Below are positions 1 through 9,106 of a stretch of 64,000 nt of DNA, one piece after another (the stretch's first letter is position 1; each line of letters opens with the position of its first letter). A program made the translations under genes and the position numbers. The notes below the pieces were generated by a model. That model saw nothing but the letters and a program-made list of their open reading frames with translations. It made no database searches and was not told the origin of the DNA. Source of the stretch: Mesorhizobium sp. L-8-3 (GTDB taxonomy: Bacteria; Pseudomonadota; Alphaproteobacteria; Rhizobiales; Rhizobiaceae). Location: assembly GCF_016756615.1 (NCBI RefSeq), contig NZ_AP023262.1, forward strand, positions 3,473,501 through 3,537,500, read 5' to 3'.

Positions 1-233
1 TTGTCCGCCTCGTCGAGCATGCGCCGGCCGTAGCCGGTCGATACCGTACGTCCCATGTCGGCCTGCGTCAGCCCGACGCGCTCGAGCGCGTCCTTCATCG
101 ATTGCTTGACGCCGTTGCCCGAGACCGCGCCCATATGGGCGACTGCGTGGGCGACGATGTTGCCCTTCAGGTCGAGGATGACCGTCTTGGCCGTGGTGGA
201 GCCGAAGTCGACGCCCATCACATGCTGTTTCAT
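1..233 (-). CDS. 2-hydroxyacyl-CoA dehydratase activator ATPase (BadF/BcrA/HgdC type), truncated by window edge
   Basis: The first 77 codons of a leftward gene are in the window, starting at the ATG whose complement is at 231-233. The N-terminus reads MKQHVMGVDFGSTTAKTVIL, the phosphate-1 signature of the ASKHA-fold ATPases that activate 2-hydroxyacyl-CoA dehydratases and benzoyl-CoA reductases. Known members hydrolyse ATP to push a low-potential electron from a bridging [4Fe-4S] cluster into the partner dehydratase. The two genes immediately upstream in the same direction encode dehydratase subunits, which supports the assignment. The cluster-binding cysteines lie outside the window, so whether this is an HgdC-like homodimer or one half of a BcrA/BcrD-type pair cannot be decided. 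Confidence 0.85.
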   Translation of the reverse strand, partial: MKQHVMGVDFGSTTAKTVILDLKGNIVAHAVAHMGAVSGNGVKQSMKDALERVGLTQADMGRTVSTGYGRRMLDEAD

Positions 234-264
234 TCGTCCGCTCCTCTTGCTGTCCGTTCGCCGC

Positions 265-1596
265 TCACGCTGCGACCATGCGGCGGGACTCGATCGCCTC
301 CAGCATCGCTTCGACGCGGCTGTTCAATAGTTCGTCCTTGTAGAAGCTCTCGTCGGTCACATCGCCCTCGAACATCGAGCTCGGGATGCCGAGCTGCCTG
401 TGGGCCGCGTCCGCGATCATGAACTGCGGGTTGGTGAAGGCGCGGCAGGTGCGCGAGGCGTGGATGACCATGCCGTCGACCTTGAACTTCCGGCAGAGCC
501 CCATGATCAGGTCGATAAGAATGGGCGCGGCGTGGTTGTTGGGGCAGATCAGGTAGTTCTGCGCCATGCCCCGCACCGGCTTGCCCGGATCGATGAGGCC
601 GGGCTCCTGCCAGAAGGCCATATGAGTATAGCGCCCCGCCACGACCGCGGCGTCCCAGCGGGCGAACTTGTTGGCGAGCCAGCCGACCTTGTTCCAGTTC
701 ATGATGCCGTCGAAGAACAGGCGGTACTTCTCGTCCGGCACCGCGCCCTCGCCGTCGCGCACGCGCTGCTTGACCTCTTCGAGGACCGTCTCGAAATAAT
801 GCTTCACGCCCGGCACGGGCAGGTTGTTGATCGGGGCGATGGAGACGACCCAGTCGAAGAAGCTCGCAGGTGCGGGCTGCGCCGTGCACAGGTCCATCGC
901 TTCAAGGCGCAGTTCGGATGCGCGCTTGATGTCGGCCATCAGTTCGTGGAGCCTGTCCCAAGGATAAGGCTTTCCGGTGCGCTCCTCGATGAACTTCACC
1001 ATGTCGTGGAGCTGGCGCTCGACATAGTCCGACGTCTCTTCCCATTCCTGGCCGCGCAGATAGCCCGCGTCCGGCTTGGAGCCCCAGATCCACGGCAGTG
1101 AGACGTTGAAGATCGGGATCTTCTTGCCGAAGACGCGGCTGGTCATCTCGTCCCATTGCTGGCCCGTCGAGCAATAGGCATAGGCCGAGATGATCATGTC
1201 GGGTGCCGGCAGCTTCCAGGTGAGATCGTCCTCGTCGGGCGTGGCGCCGGCATTGTCGCCGCGCAGGCGCTGGTTCGACACCGCGCACCCCAGATGCGTG
1301 CGGGCATAGGAACAGAGCTCGCGCATGTAGCCGCGCTCCTCCGCGACGCGCTGTGCCGTTCCTTCCTGGTGACGGGCGGCCAGCATGGCGGAGTAGGCCT
1401 CGCCATGAACCCAGCAGATGTCGGCCGCCTCGAGGAAGGGGTTGATGGCCGAGCCTTCGTACCAGCAGACCAGCTTGCCCTCTTCCTTGGCACGCCAGAC
1501 CATCTCCCAATAATCGTTGACGAGCTTGCCGGCGATCCGAGTCGACTGCAGCTTGTTGGCCTTCTTCTCTTCGAAAGGTCTGACAGCGATGTTCAT
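265..1596 (-). CDS. 2-hydroxyacyl-CoA dehydratase / benzoyl-CoA reductase-type subunit (443 aa)
   Basis: 443 residues of the HgdA/HgdB-BcrB/BcrC family. Conserved cysteine blocks are visible: LCSYARTHLG near residue 95, LICPNNHAAP near 350 and HASRTCRAFTNPQ near 385, followed by the C-terminal GDVTDESF and SRVEAMLEAI segments typical of the family. In known members these cysteines bind a [4Fe-4S] cluster that removes the hydroxyl of a 2-hydroxyacyl-CoA or reduces an aromatic ring. The gene lies 12 bp downstream of the companion subunit and 31 bp upstream of the activator ATPase, so the three form one operon. The substrate cannot be read from sequence. At about 440 aa it is the longer, BcrB-like partner. 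Confidence 0.85.
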   Translation of the reverse strand: MNIAVRPFEEKKANKLQSTRIAGKLVNDYWEMVWRAKEEGKLVCWYEGSAINPFLEAADICWVHGEAYSAMLAARHQEGTAQRVAEERGYMRELCSYARTHLGCAVSNQRLRGDNAGATPDEDDLTWKLPAPDMIISAYAYCSTGQQWDEMTSRVFGKKIPIFNVSLPWIWGSKPDAGYLRGQEWEETSDYVERQLHDMVKFIEERTGKPYPWDRLHELMADIKRASELRLEAMDLCTAQPAPASFFDWVVSIAPINNLPVPGVKHYFETVLEEVKQRVRDGEGAVPDEKYRLFFDGIMNWNKVGWLANKFARWDAAVVAGRYTHMAFWQEPGLIDPGKPVRGMAQNYLICPNNHAAPILIDLIMGLCRKFKVDGMVIHASRTCRAFTNPQFMIADAAHRQLGIPSSMFEGDVTDESFYKDELLNSRVEAMLEAIESRRMVAA

Positions 1597-1608
1597 CTGG
1601 CGGGCTCC

Positions 1609-2766
1609 TCAGGCGGCTTGACGGTGCTTGACGACTTCGACGAAAGTTTCGACCCGGGTCTTCAGGCTCTCCAGCGCCATGCTTTCATGCTCCGTCTCGA
1701 TGAGCAGATGCGGCATGCCGGCCTTCTCGAAGGCCTCCTTGACCTCGGGGTAGTAATACATGTGCGGTTCGCAGAACTTGGCCATCAGGACGATCATGCC
1801 CTGGGCCCGCTCGTCGCGCATGGCGTTGATGAGATAGGCGTCCCAGTCGACATTGTTCTGGACGCGGGTCGGGCAGGGTACGCCGGTGTTGCGGTCCATG
1901 TACCACCGCGCCAGACCCTTGATCGGGTCGCCTTCTTCGGGAACGTCCGTCGAGATGTAGCGGAAGCCGTGATAGAGATCGTCGCCGACGACCGTCACGC
2001 CGCATTCCTCGATCATCTCCAGCACTTCCGGCTTCGGCGCCTGGCAGAAATGACCCGACAGATGGAGGCGGACATTGCGGGTGGCGACGGCCGGCGCGGT
2101 TTCGTATTGGTGCAGAAGCTCCTCCAGCAGGGCCGTGTGCTCGCCCTTGTCCATGATCATCGAGGACTTGACCACATGCTGCATCTCGACCGATCCCATC
2201 GGCGCCGCGCCTGACTTGCGCATTTCGTAGAGCCGCCGGATCAGGCTGCGGTTCCTATTGAAGAGGCGGATCGAGCCGTGGAGCGCTTCGGTGGTGACGG
2301 GCCTGCCGACAAAGTCCTCCAACTCGGCCTTGAGCTTCGCGAAGCTCTCTTCCGAGCGGCCCTGCGTCCAGGGATCGCACATCGACGAGATGAGCTGGAA
2401 GAAGATGACCCGCGTGTTGGTGAGCTGCATGCGGATCGCATCGGCTGCGCCGAGCAGTTGCACGCAGTGATCGCCGAACATGATGGCGTCGAGCACGTCG
2501 AAATCACCGCGCACGGCCTGGTCCACCATGGAGCGGGTGTAGCCGCAATAGAACGGGAACAGCAGACCGTGGCCGACGGTGATCTGGTCCTCGCTCTCCT
2601 GCAGGATCATCGGCAGCGTGTCGGCGGCATGGGCGAGTTCCCCGGGAAAGTTCATGGGAAAAGACCCGATCACTTTCCGTCCGGTTCTCTCCTTCCATGC
2701 TCTCGCGTAGCCGAGCGGGTCCCGGGCGGCTTCCGCAAAGCGGTCGATGATCGTTCGTCTGTCCAA
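1609..2766 (-). CDS. 2-hydroxyacyl-CoA dehydratase / benzoyl-CoA reductase-type subunit (385 aa)
   Basis: 385 residues, the shorter BcrC/HgdB-like partner and first gene of the leftward operon. Family hallmarks in order are SFPMNFPGELAHAAD near residue 35, FPFYCGYTRSMVDQ near 70, FGDHCVQLLGA near 95, HLSGHFCQAPKPE near 230, MAKFCEPHMYYYPEVKEAF near 330 and the C-terminal IETEHESMALESLKTRVE stretch. The regularly placed cysteines are the expected iron-sulfur ligands. Together with the next two genes it should form an oxygen-sensitive heterodimer plus ATP-driven activator. The nearby CoA-transferase, thioesterase, crotonase and ETF genes fit a CoA-thioester pathway, but the acid handled is unknown. 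Confidence 0.85.
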   Translation of the reverse strand: MDRRTIIDRFAEAARDPLGYARAWKERTGRKVIGSFPMNFPGELAHAADTLPMILQESEDQITVGHGLLFPFYCGYTRSMVDQAVRGDFDVLDAIMFGDHCVQLLGAADAIRMQLTNTRVIFFQLISSMCDPWTQGRSEESFAKLKAELEDFVGRPVTTEALHGSIRLFNRNRSLIRRLYEMRKSGAAPMGSVEMQHVVKSSMIMDKGEHTALLEELLHQYETAPAVATRNVRLHLSGHFCQAPKPEVLEMIEECGVTVVGDDLYHGFRYISTDVPEEGDPIKGLARWYMDRNTGVPCPTRVQNNVDWDAYLINAMRDERAQGMIVLMAKFCEPHMYYYPEVKEAFEKAGMPHLLIETEHESMALESLKTRVETFVEVVKHRQAA

Positions 2767-2972
2767 GGCTGGCTCCGGAATTTGTCGTCTGGCTCGCTCT
2801 AGTACGAAGTGAGTTTAAATCACTTAATGTAGGAGTCAAGAGAGATAGTACGCTAGATATACAATTGACATATGGCGGCATCAATGGCCAGATGCGTGGC
2901 TAAGTCCAAATTCGCCGCCGCGTGTGGAAGACAGGAATCCAGGTGGTTAGTCAAACTCAACAGGAGAATTCC
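2767..2972. promoter_or_regulatory. Divergent promoter region with a TetR-type palindrome
   Basis: This gap separates the leftward dehydratase operon from the rightward CoA-transferase gene. It is clearly AT-richer than its surroundings. At 2807-2825 it holds an interrupted palindrome, AAGTGA-7 bp-TCACTT, a plausible operator for the TetR regulator encoded at 4128-4832. A TTGACA hexamer lies at 2865-2870 without an obvious -10 partner. An AGGAG ribosome-binding site at 2962-2966 sets the CoA-transferase start at 2973. Operator function is inference. Confidence 0.4.
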
Positions 2973-4127
2973 ATGGGCCCCTTGAAGGGTGTGCGGGTGG
3001 TCGAGATGTCGAACATCGGACCGGGGCCGTTCTGCGGCATGCTGTTCGCCGATCTCGGGGCGGAGGTCGTCAGCGTGCAGCGTCTCGCCGCCGACGATCT
3101 CGGCTTCGACATCGCGCGGCGCTACGATCTCCTCAACCGTTCCAAGCAGGCGGTGGCGGTGGACCTGAAAGCGCCCGAAGGCGTGGCGGCGGTCATGGAC
3201 ATGATCGCCACGGCCGACGTCCTCGTCGAGGGCTTCCGGCCCGGCGTGATGGAGCGTCTGGGATTGGGGCCGGAGACCTGCCTGGCGACCAATCCGAAGC
3301 TCGTCTACGGCCGCATGACGGGCTGGGGGCAAGAGGGGCCACTCGCGCAGACGGCCGGTCACGACATCAACTACATCGCAATGGCGGGCGCGCTCGCGGC
3401 GATCGGGCCGAAGGGCCAGAAGCCGGCGGTTCCGCTCAATCTGGTGGGCGATTTCGCCGGCGGCTCGCTCTATCTCGCCATGGGGCTTCTGGCGGCTCTC
3501 ATCGAAGCGCGCCAGTCGGGCAAGGGGCAGGTGGTCGACGCCGCCATGATCGACGGCGCGGCGAACCTGATGACGATGCATCTCGGCTACCGGCAGGCGA
3601 GTTTCTGGAACCTCGAACGTGGCACCAATTCGGTCGACGGCGGATCGCCGTGGTATACGACCTACGAAACGAAGGATAACCGCTGGATGGCAGTCGGCGC
3701 GGTGGAGAAGCGCTTCTATCGCGAGTTCATCCGGAGGCTGGGGCTGGAAGACGCCTCACTGCCCGGGCAGTACGATCAGTCGCGCTGGGATGAATTGCAC
3801 AACATCATCGCGGCGGAATTCGCCAAGAGGACGCGTTCGGAATGGGAAGCTGTGTTTGAGGGGTCGGATGCTTGCGTCTCTCCTGTCCTCGACATGGACG
3901 AGGCGCCCAAGCACCCGGCCGCCAATGCCCGCGCGACATTCGTCGATCGCGAAGGCGTGACGGAGCCGGCGCCTGCGCCGAGATTCAGTCGCACGCCCGC
4001 CTCGATCAGAAACGCGCCGCCGGATGCGCGCGCGACCACGCCATCGGTTCTCTCGGCCTGGGGAATCTCAGGGAAGCGAATCGAGCAGCTCGCCGCTGCG
4101 GGCGTGATTCCACCGCTGCCGGGCTGA
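2973..4127 (+). CDS. Family III CoA-transferase (CaiB/BaiF type)
   Basis: 384 residues if begun at the ATG preceded by AGGAG at 2962-2966. An in-frame ATG 51 bp upstream lacks this site. The N-terminus GVRVVEMSNIGPGPFCGMLF, then LADLGAEVV, the VDLKAPEG block near residue 65, and GRMTGWGQEGPLAQTAGHDI with the catalytic-type aspartate near 130 are diagnostic of the CaiB/BaiF superfamily, including alpha-methylacyl-CoA racemases. Members move CoA between carboxylic acids or epimerise 2-methylacyl-CoA. The AGHDINYIAMAGAL stretch is especially racemase-like. It diverges from the dehydratase operon and ends directly against the TetR gene. It may activate or racemise the acid whose CoA ester the dehydratase handles. 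Confidence 0.85.
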   Translation: MGPLKGVRVVEMSNIGPGPFCGMLFADLGAEVVSVQRLAADDLGFDIARRYDLLNRSKQAVAVDLKAPEGVAAVMDMIATADVLVEGFRPGVMERLGLGPETCLATNPKLVYGRMTGWGQEGPLAQTAGHDINYIAMAGALAAIGPKGQKPAVPLNLVGDFAGGSLYLAMGLLAALIEARQSGKGQVVDAAMIDGAANLMTMHLGYRQASFWNLERGTNSVDGGSPWYTTYETKDNRWMAVGAVEKRFYREFIRRLGLEDASLPGQYDQSRWDELHNIIAAEFAKRTRSEWEAVFEGSDACVSPVLDMDEAPKHPAANARATFVDREGVTEPAPAPRFSRTPASIRNAPPDARATTPSVLSAWGISGKRIEQLAAAGVIPPLPG

Positions 4128-4832
4128 TCAGCGTTTTGCGCCGACCTGCTTCTTTAGCGAAGCTGTGACCTTCTCGAGCATGGCGACCGCTTCGGAAAGG
4201 TGTTCGCCTTCGGGCTGCGGGGCCATGATGCCGCCGAGGATGACGTCGGTGATCCAGTCCGCCGAGTCGTCGACCGAGAAATCGCCCTCGCGTCGCAGGT
4301 AGGCCCAGGTCTGGTGCTCGATCGCGCCGAAGACCATGTCTCGCATGAGCCGGAGAGGGATGTCCGTCCGCACGAGCCCCTTGGCACGGCCGTCCTCGAC
4401 GACGCTCATCACCCGTGCGACGACCTCCCGGTTCTGTAGGTAGATGCGCATGGTCCTGTAGGCGGGATCCGCCCGCAGCTCCATCAGCACAAAGCGCGAC
4501 AAGGCAGGCTCGCGGCGAATGAAGGACAGCGCCCACCAGATCGCGTGGTAGAGCCGATCCCGAAGTGGGCCGCTGGTCCGCGCGGGATAGTCCTCGGTCA
4601 GGAACTCCTCGAACCAGTCCTCCGTCAGCTTGATGAGCAGGTCGCGTTTGGTCGGGAAATATTTGTAGATGGTCGCCTCGGAGGTGCCGCAGCGTTCCGC
4701 CACTTCCGACGTGAGGAATTGTTCGAAGCCCCGATCGCGCAGCACCGAGCGCGCGGTCTGAAGTATGACGGCGACGCGCTGGTCTCGCGGCAAACGCCGC
4801 GCGGCGGCGCGGAGGGCGGGCTTGGGCTGCAT
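4128..4832 (-). CDS. TetR/AcrR family transcriptional regulator
   Basis: 234 residues from the ATG preceded by CCGGAG about 8 bp upstream. The open frame extends further but would overlap the next gene. The helix-turn-helix is clear: VILQTARSVLRDRGFEQFLT, then SEVAERCGTSEATIYKYFPTKRDLL at about residues 20-60. The rest is a helical ligand-binding domain without recognisable specificity. It sits between the CoA-transferase and thioesterase genes. Such regulators in CoA pathways commonly sense an acyl-CoA. The palindrome at 2807-2825 is a candidate target. Both flanking intergenic regions are AT-rich, as expected for controlled promoters. Confidence 0.85.
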   Translation of the reverse strand: MQPKPALRAAARRLPRDQRVAVILQTARSVLRDRGFEQFLTSEVAERCGTSEATIYKYFPTKRDLLIKLTEDWFEEFLTEDYPARTSGPLRDRLYHAIWWALSFIRREPALSRFVLMELRADPAYRTMRIYLQNREVVARVMSVVEDGRAKGLVRTDIPLRLMRDMVFGAIEHQTWAYLRREGDFSVDDSADWITDVILGGIMAPQPEGEHLSEAVAMLEKVTASLKKQVGAKR

Positions 4833-4923
4833 CGGTGACTCCGGTCGGCTTCGGCTGGAGAATCCATGCACCACGCGGCCGCGCCTGTCCATCACGCCGC
4901 GGGGCTGGCCTCCCGTACGTCCT

Positions 4924-5421
4924 TCATGCGTTGGGGAACAAATCCCCCAGGGTGCTGCCGCTCGGTGCCTTATGACCGCTGATGCGGTAAATGCTGCTTG
5001 AACGGAAGACAAGCCTGTCGCCTGCTGTCGCCACCGTCTGCTGGAAAAGCGTCATCTTCGTTGCCCGAAGCAGGGTGGAACTGCTCTCCAGCCAATCGCC
5101 CAATATGGCGGGGGAGATATAGTCGATGGACATGTTGATCGTCGGCATCAGCACATACCGCAAAGAGGGTTCCTGCTGCTGACTGACATAGACCTGCATG
5201 TCGGCAAACGAGGCGAGGACGCCGCCGTGGCAGGTGTCGTGCGGGTTGATATGACGACGGCCGATGCGCATGCCGAGCCGCAGTTTCCCATCCACCAACT
5301 TCCCGTAGATCGGACCAAAGTAGACATTGAATCCCGTCCCGGTCGGCAAGGGTTCGAAGCCCGGCGGGGGATCGTCGGAGATTTCATTCGCCAAGAGTTC
5401 GCCGATATACCGTTCGTTCAT
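4924..5421 (-). CDS. Hot-dog fold acyl-CoA thioesterase (PaaI/YbgC-like)
   Basis: 165 residues from the ATG with GGAAGGA just upstream; an earlier in-frame ATG 30 bp upstream has no such site. The motif RRHINPHDTCHGGVLASFAD near residue 70 is the helix and HGG loop of the hot-dog thioesterase fold, followed by the expected beta-strands (PTINMSIDYISPA). Such enzymes cleave acyl-CoA thioesters to acid and free CoA. The gene is leftward, upstream of the TetR gene and divergent from the operon starting at 5579. In this cluster it could release the pathway product or prevent CoA trapping. The acyl group is not predictable. Confidence 0.8.
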   Translation of the reverse strand: MNERYIGELLANEISDDPPPGFEPLPTGTGFNVYFGPIYGKLVDGKLRLGMRIGRRHINPHDTCHGGVLASFADMQVYVSQQQEPSLRYVLMPTINMSIDYISPAILGDWLESSSTLLRATKMTLFQQTVATAGDRLVFRSSSIYRISGHKAPSGSTLGDLFPNA

Positions 5422-5578
5422 GACCGTTCCTTCCCGCAATGTGGTCGGCATGAAATCGTGATGGCCGCGATCTGTCCAGAAATTAATTCGCTAGATCACT
5501 GTACGCATACGAATATATCTTGACCTTTGCCGACCTGGAAGGCAGATAGGTTGCCACCCGTGCACAGGAGGCTCCGGC

Positions 5579-6538
5579 ATGATCGAGTGGATCAAAAGCG
5601 CCCCCGAACTCACAGATCCGGGCTACAGGCCAAGTGATGATCTCCGCCACCGGCCCGACGAGGGCGGCAAGGCGCGTGACTCGCTCTTCTGGCAGGTCAT
5701 CATGCCGGATCATGAGCTGGGATTTCAGTGCTATCTCTATCTCACCGGCACAGGCAAGGCCGGCTTCAACCTCATCCTGTGGGGCAAGGACAGGAGACCG
5801 TATGTCCTGGAACTGGTGCAGGGCGACGTGCCCGAAACGATGGATTTCGATGATTTCCAACTTGCCGGCCTTCGCGTCCGACAGCCGGCCGACCAGAAGA
5901 CCGCGCACATCTCTTTCGAAAGCGAGAAGGTGAGGCTGGACTACGGTTTCGAAGGCTTCCATGCCCCATTCAGCTATCGTTCCAATCCGGACGGTTTGCC
6001 GTCGTGGTTCGCCGACAACCGCCTGGAGCAGTCCGGCTGGGTGAAGGGTTTCATCGAGTGGGACGGCAGGCGCATCGAACTCGACCGCATCGGTCACCGT
6101 GATCATTCCTGGGGCGTGCGTCACTGGCAGGTGCCCCAGCACTGGAAATGGCTCGTCGCCTACACGCCCGACGCGTCCCGGATCGTCAATGCCTGGATCT
6201 GGATGGCCAAGGGCGAGTGGGGCGTGGGCGGCTATATCGTGCGCGACGGCGAACTGCTGCCGATCGCTTCCGTCAATCAGAAAGCCGTATTCGATGACGA
6301 CATGACCCAGCGCAGCATCGACGTCACGATGACAGACATAAGGGGTGGCATCTGCGAAATGCAGATGGAGCGTTTCGGGCTGGTGAAACTGCCGACCGGC
6401 GGTCGTTACGCGACGATGATCATGGAGGCCGCCTGCCGTGCGACGATCGACGGAAGGCCGGCGGCGGGTCAGTTCGAATGCCAGTGGCCGCAATACTATC
6501 TCGACGCGATGATCGAGTTGAACAAGCAGGCGCCATGA
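5579..6538 (+). CDS. Conserved protein of unknown function, AttH/CrtC-like beta fold (DUF7064/7065-type)
   Basis: 319 residues, no signal peptide. CAGGAGG lies about 8 bp before the ATG. The recognisable feature is IGHRDHSWGVRHWQVPQHWK near residue 180, the conserved H-D-S-W-G-x-R block of lipocalin-like proteins related to AttH and hydroxyneurosporene synthase. Proteins of this kind often sit beside APH-like kinases, crotonases and acyl-CoA dehydrogenases in acyl-CoA degradation clusters, as here. Its stop overlaps the next start by 4 bp (ATGA), so translation is probably coupled to the kinase-like protein. A hydratase or binding role is possible but unproven, and the family name is my recollection rather than a search result. 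Confidence 0.6.
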   Translation: MIEWIKSAPELTDPGYRPSDDLRHRPDEGGKARDSLFWQVIMPDHELGFQCYLYLTGTGKAGFNLILWGKDRRPYVLELVQGDVPETMDFDDFQLAGLRVRQPADQKTAHISFESEKVRLDYGFEGFHAPFSYRSNPDGLPSWFADNRLEQSGWVKGFIEWDGRRIELDRIGHRDHSWGVRHWQVPQHWKWLVAYTPDASRIVNAWIWMAKGEWGVGGYIVRDGELLPIASVNQKAVFDDDMTQRSIDVTMTDIRGGICEMQMERFGLVKLPTGGRYATMIMEAACRATIDGRPAAGQFECQWPQYYLDAMIELNKQAP

Positions 6539-7545
6539 GCTGGAATTGGGATCAGGCGACGCTTGCCGCTCTCGAAGCCTTCCTTGCAGCCAGTGATCTG
6601 CTGGACGGGCCGCCGCAGCCGCGTCGCATCGGGGACGGCCATTCCAATCTCACCTATCTCATTCGGGTGCGCGGCGGCAACGCGGTGCTGCGCCGGCCCC
6701 CGCCTCCACCCGTGCCGAAGGGCGCCAACGACGTGTTGCGCGAGGCGCGTGTGCTGAAGGCGCTCCAGGGGCAGGACGTTCCGGCGCCGCGCGTGCTTGC
6801 TGTCGCGCAGGTCGGCGACGTGCTCGATGTGCCGTTCTATGTCATGGAGCATGTGCCGGGCCATGTCATAACCGACCGGCTGCCGGCGGCGTTCGATGGC
6901 GAGCGCGACGGAAGTGCCATCGCCTTCGGCCTTATCGAAGGGCTGGCGCGCCTGCATGCGGTCGACTGGCGCGCCTGCGGGTTGGAGGATTTCGGCCGAC
7001 CGGCCGACTTCAACGCGCGCCATCTGAACCGGCTGGAAGGGCTGATGAACATGCGTGAGGGCTCCGCTCCCGCATGGCTGGCTGATATGGCCGCGCATCT
7101 CAAGTCGTCCGTGCCTCCGGAAGCGGGCGACGCCATCGTGCACAACGACTTCCGACTCGGCAATGTGATCTGGTCGCCATCCGGCCCGCCGCGGCTCCTA
7201 GCGATCCTCGACTGGGAACTCGCCACGATCGGCGACCCCTTGCTCGATCTCGGCTATACCGTCTGCTGCTATCCGGTGCGCGGCGAACAGATGAACCCGA
7301 CACAGGAGTTGTCCGCAGCGATGCTCGCCACGAGCTTCCCGCCGCGGGAGGAGATCGTGGAACGTTATTGCACGATCACCGGCCGCGACGTCACAAGGCT
7401 CGGCTGGTACGCCGCGATGGCGGCATGGAAACTCGCAGTGCTGTACGATTATCAGCACCGGTTGGGGCGCGACGTATATTATGCCGATGCCACGCAAGGG
7501 CCCCGCTTCATCGCCTCGGCGGAGAAGTTTGCGCGCTATTTCTGA
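6535..7545 (+). CDS. APH-family phosphotransferase (ACAD10/11 kinase-like)
   Basis: 336 residues, starting at the ATG that overlaps the preceding stop. It is a protein-kinase-like fold of the aminoglycoside/choline phosphotransferase type. It shows a nucleotide-loop-like stretch RRIGDGHSNLTYLIR, the catalytic HNDFRLGNVIW motif near residue 205 and the metal-binding LDWELATIGDPLLDLG near 230. In acyl-CoA clusters such proteins are linked to phosphorylation of 4-hydroxyacyl-CoAs before elimination (ACAD10/11), so a hydroxyacyl substrate is more likely than an antibiotic. Its position between the AttH-like gene and a crotonase agrees. The specific substrate is inference. Confidence 0.8.
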   Translation: MSWNWDQATLAALEAFLAASDLLDGPPQPRRIGDGHSNLTYLIRVRGGNAVLRRPPPPPVPKGANDVLREARVLKALQGQDVPAPRVLAVAQVGDVLDVPFYVMEHVPGHVITDRLPAAFDGERDGSAIAFGLIEGLARLHAVDWRACGLEDFGRPADFNARHLNRLEGLMNMREGSAPAWLADMAAHLKSSVPPEAGDAIVHNDFRLGNVIWSPSGPPRLLAILDWELATIGDPLLDLGYTVCCYPVRGEQMNPTQELSAAMLATSFPPREEIVERYCTITGRDVTRLGWYAAMAAWKLAVLYDYQHRLGRDVYYADATQGPRFIASAEKFARYF

Positions 7546-7551
7546 AGGGGA

Positions 7552-8295
7552 ATGGAGGAGATCGTGGACGAAGCGCCCTTGCTCATCGAACTGGCCGACG
7601 GCGTCGCCACGCTTGCGCTCGATCGGCCGGCCGCCCTGAACGCGCTCAATCGTGCCTTGCGCGCGACGCTGGTGGACAGCCTGCTGGAAATGGATGCGCG
7701 CCCCGACATCCGCGCCATCGTCTTGACTGGACGCGGACGGGCGTTCTGTGCGGGGCTCGACGTGAAGGAACTCGGCCAGTCGGGAAACAATGTGACCGAC
7801 AATATCGGGGACCGAGACATCGGCGCGACTGTCACCGCGTTGAAGACACCGATTATTGCCGCGGTCAACGGGCTTGCCGTGACCGGGGGATTCGAGATCG
7901 CCTTGTCGTGCGACATCGTGTTGGCCGCCCGCTCCGCCTGGTTCCAGGACACGCATGCGAAGATCGGCCTCTTGCCCGGCTGGGGCCTTTCGCAGCGCTT
8001 GCCGCGCGTCATCGGCCCCTACAGGGCCAAGGAGATCTCGCTCAGCGCGCGCAAGGTAACGGCGGATGAGGCGGCGCAACTCGGCTTCGTATCGCGTGTG
8101 GTGTCCGATGACGAACTGCCGGGCGAGGCGCGCGCCGTGGCCATGGCGATTGCCCAGTGGCCGGCGGAGCATGTCGCGCGCATCAAGTCCCTCATCGACC
8201 GGGGATATGCGATGCCCTTCGGCGAGGCCTTGCGGTTCGAGGCGGAGGAAGCGCGTAAGCGGAACGCCAAGGTGACGCTGCCGGCTCGGGCGTGA
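7552..8295 (+). CDS. Enoyl-CoA hydratase/isomerase family protein (crotonase)
   Basis: 247 residues if begun at the ATG at 7552. A GTG at 7564 has a better spaced GGAGGAG and may be the true start. Crotonase motifs are the oxyanion-hole [16 protein letters not shown] near residue 60 and [20 protein letters not shown] near 105. The first catalytic glutamate (GGFE) is present. The second, normally in a PEIxLG segment, is replaced in [15 protein letters not shown], so simple hydratase chemistry may be altered. It lies 6 bp after the kinase-like gene and before etfB, within one apparent operon. Hydratase, isomerase or lyase activity cannot be distinguished. Confidence 0.85.
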   Translation: MEEIVDEAPLLIELADGVATLALDRPAALNALNRALRATLVDSLLEMDARPDIRAIVLTGRGRAFCAGLDVKELGQSGNNVTDNIGDRDIGATVTALKTPIIAAVNGLAVTGGFEIALSCDIVLAARSAWFQDTHAKIGLLPGWGLSQRLPRVIGPYRAKEISLSARKVTADEAAQLGFVSRVVSDDELPGEARAVAMAIAQWPAEHVARIKSLIDRGYAMPFGEALRFEAEEARKRNAKVTLPARA

Positions 8296-8350
8296 TGTCC
8301 TCGCACCTTCGTGTCGGCGGTGCGCCGGAGTGAAAACGGGAGATATGGTC

Positions 8351-9100
8351 ATGAAAGTTCTGGTGCCCGTGAAGCGGGTGGTCGACTACAACGTGAAGAT
8401 CCGGGTGAAGTCGGACGGCTCGGGCGTCGAGCTGGCCAATGTGAAGATGTCGATGAACCCGTTCGACGAGATCGCGGTCGAGGAGGCGATCCGGCTGAAG
8501 GAGGCCGGCAAGGTCGAGGAGATCGTGGTGGTGTCGATCGGCCCGGCGCAGGCGCAGGAGACGCTCAGGACGGCGCTGGCGATGGGCGCCGACCGGGCGA
8601 TCCTGGTCAAGGTCGACGAGGCGGTCGAGCCGCTGGGCGTGGCCAAGGTGCTGAAGGGCGTGGTCGAGGCCGAGACGCCTGAACTGGTGATCCTCGGCAA
8701 GCAGGCGATCGACGACGACGCCAACCAGACCGGCCAGATGCTGGCGGCCCTTCTGGGCTGGGCGCAGGGCACCTTCGCCTCCAAGGTCGAGATAGCGGGC
8801 GATCATGCAACGGTGACGCGCGAGGTCGACGGCGGCCTGCAGACGGTCGACCTGAAGCTGCCGGCGATCGTGACGACGGACCTCAGGCTGAACCAGCCGC
8901 GTTATGCCTCTTTGCCCAACATCATGAAGGCCAAGAAGAAGCCGCTCGACGAGAAGAGCCCGGCCGATTTCGGCGCCGACGTGAAGCCCAGGCTGAAGGT
9001 GTTGAAGACCGAGGAGCCGGGTGGCCGCAAGGCGGGCGTCAAGGTCAAGACGGTGGCCGAGCTGGTCGACAAGCTCAAGAACGAAGCCGGCGTGCTCTGA
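8351..9100 (+). CDS. etfB: Electron transfer flavoprotein subunit beta
   Basis: 249 residues, the usual length, from the ATG preceded by GGGAGA at 8337-8342. The N-terminus [20 protein letters not shown], the [19 protein letters not shown] block and the [20 protein letters not shown] region are classic group I EtfB. EtfB with EtfA carries FAD and AMP and passes electrons from acyl-CoA dehydrogenases to ETF:quinone oxidoreductase at the membrane. It would reoxidise a dehydrogenase of the preceding acyl-CoA genes, although no such dehydrogenase is in the window. It is separated from etfA by about 620 bp occupied by a repeat element, unusual for a pair normally nearly adjacent. Confidence 0.95.
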   Translation: MKVLVPVKRVVDYNVKIRVKSDGSGVELANVKMSMNPFDEIAVEEAIRLKEAGKVEEIVVVSIGPAQAQETLRTALAMGADRAILVKVDEAVEPLGVAKVLKGVVEAETPELVILGKQAIDDDANQTGQMLAALLGWAQGTFASKVEIAGDHATVTREVDGGLQTVDLKLPAIVTTDLRLNQPRYASLPNIMKAKKKPLDEKSPADFGADVKPRLKVLKTEEPGGRKAGVKVKTVAELVDKLKNEAGVL

Positions 9101-9106
9101 GGGCTC

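Noticed and set aside
1156-2214. Long open frame on the + strand across the dehydratase genes
   Set aside because: It is the complement of two well-recognised family members on the - strand; the long frame is a by-product of high GC.
5480-5578. TetR operator in front of the 5579 operon
   Set aside because: The region is AT-rich, but only 4-bp arms could be found and they do not match the 2807-2825 palindrome.
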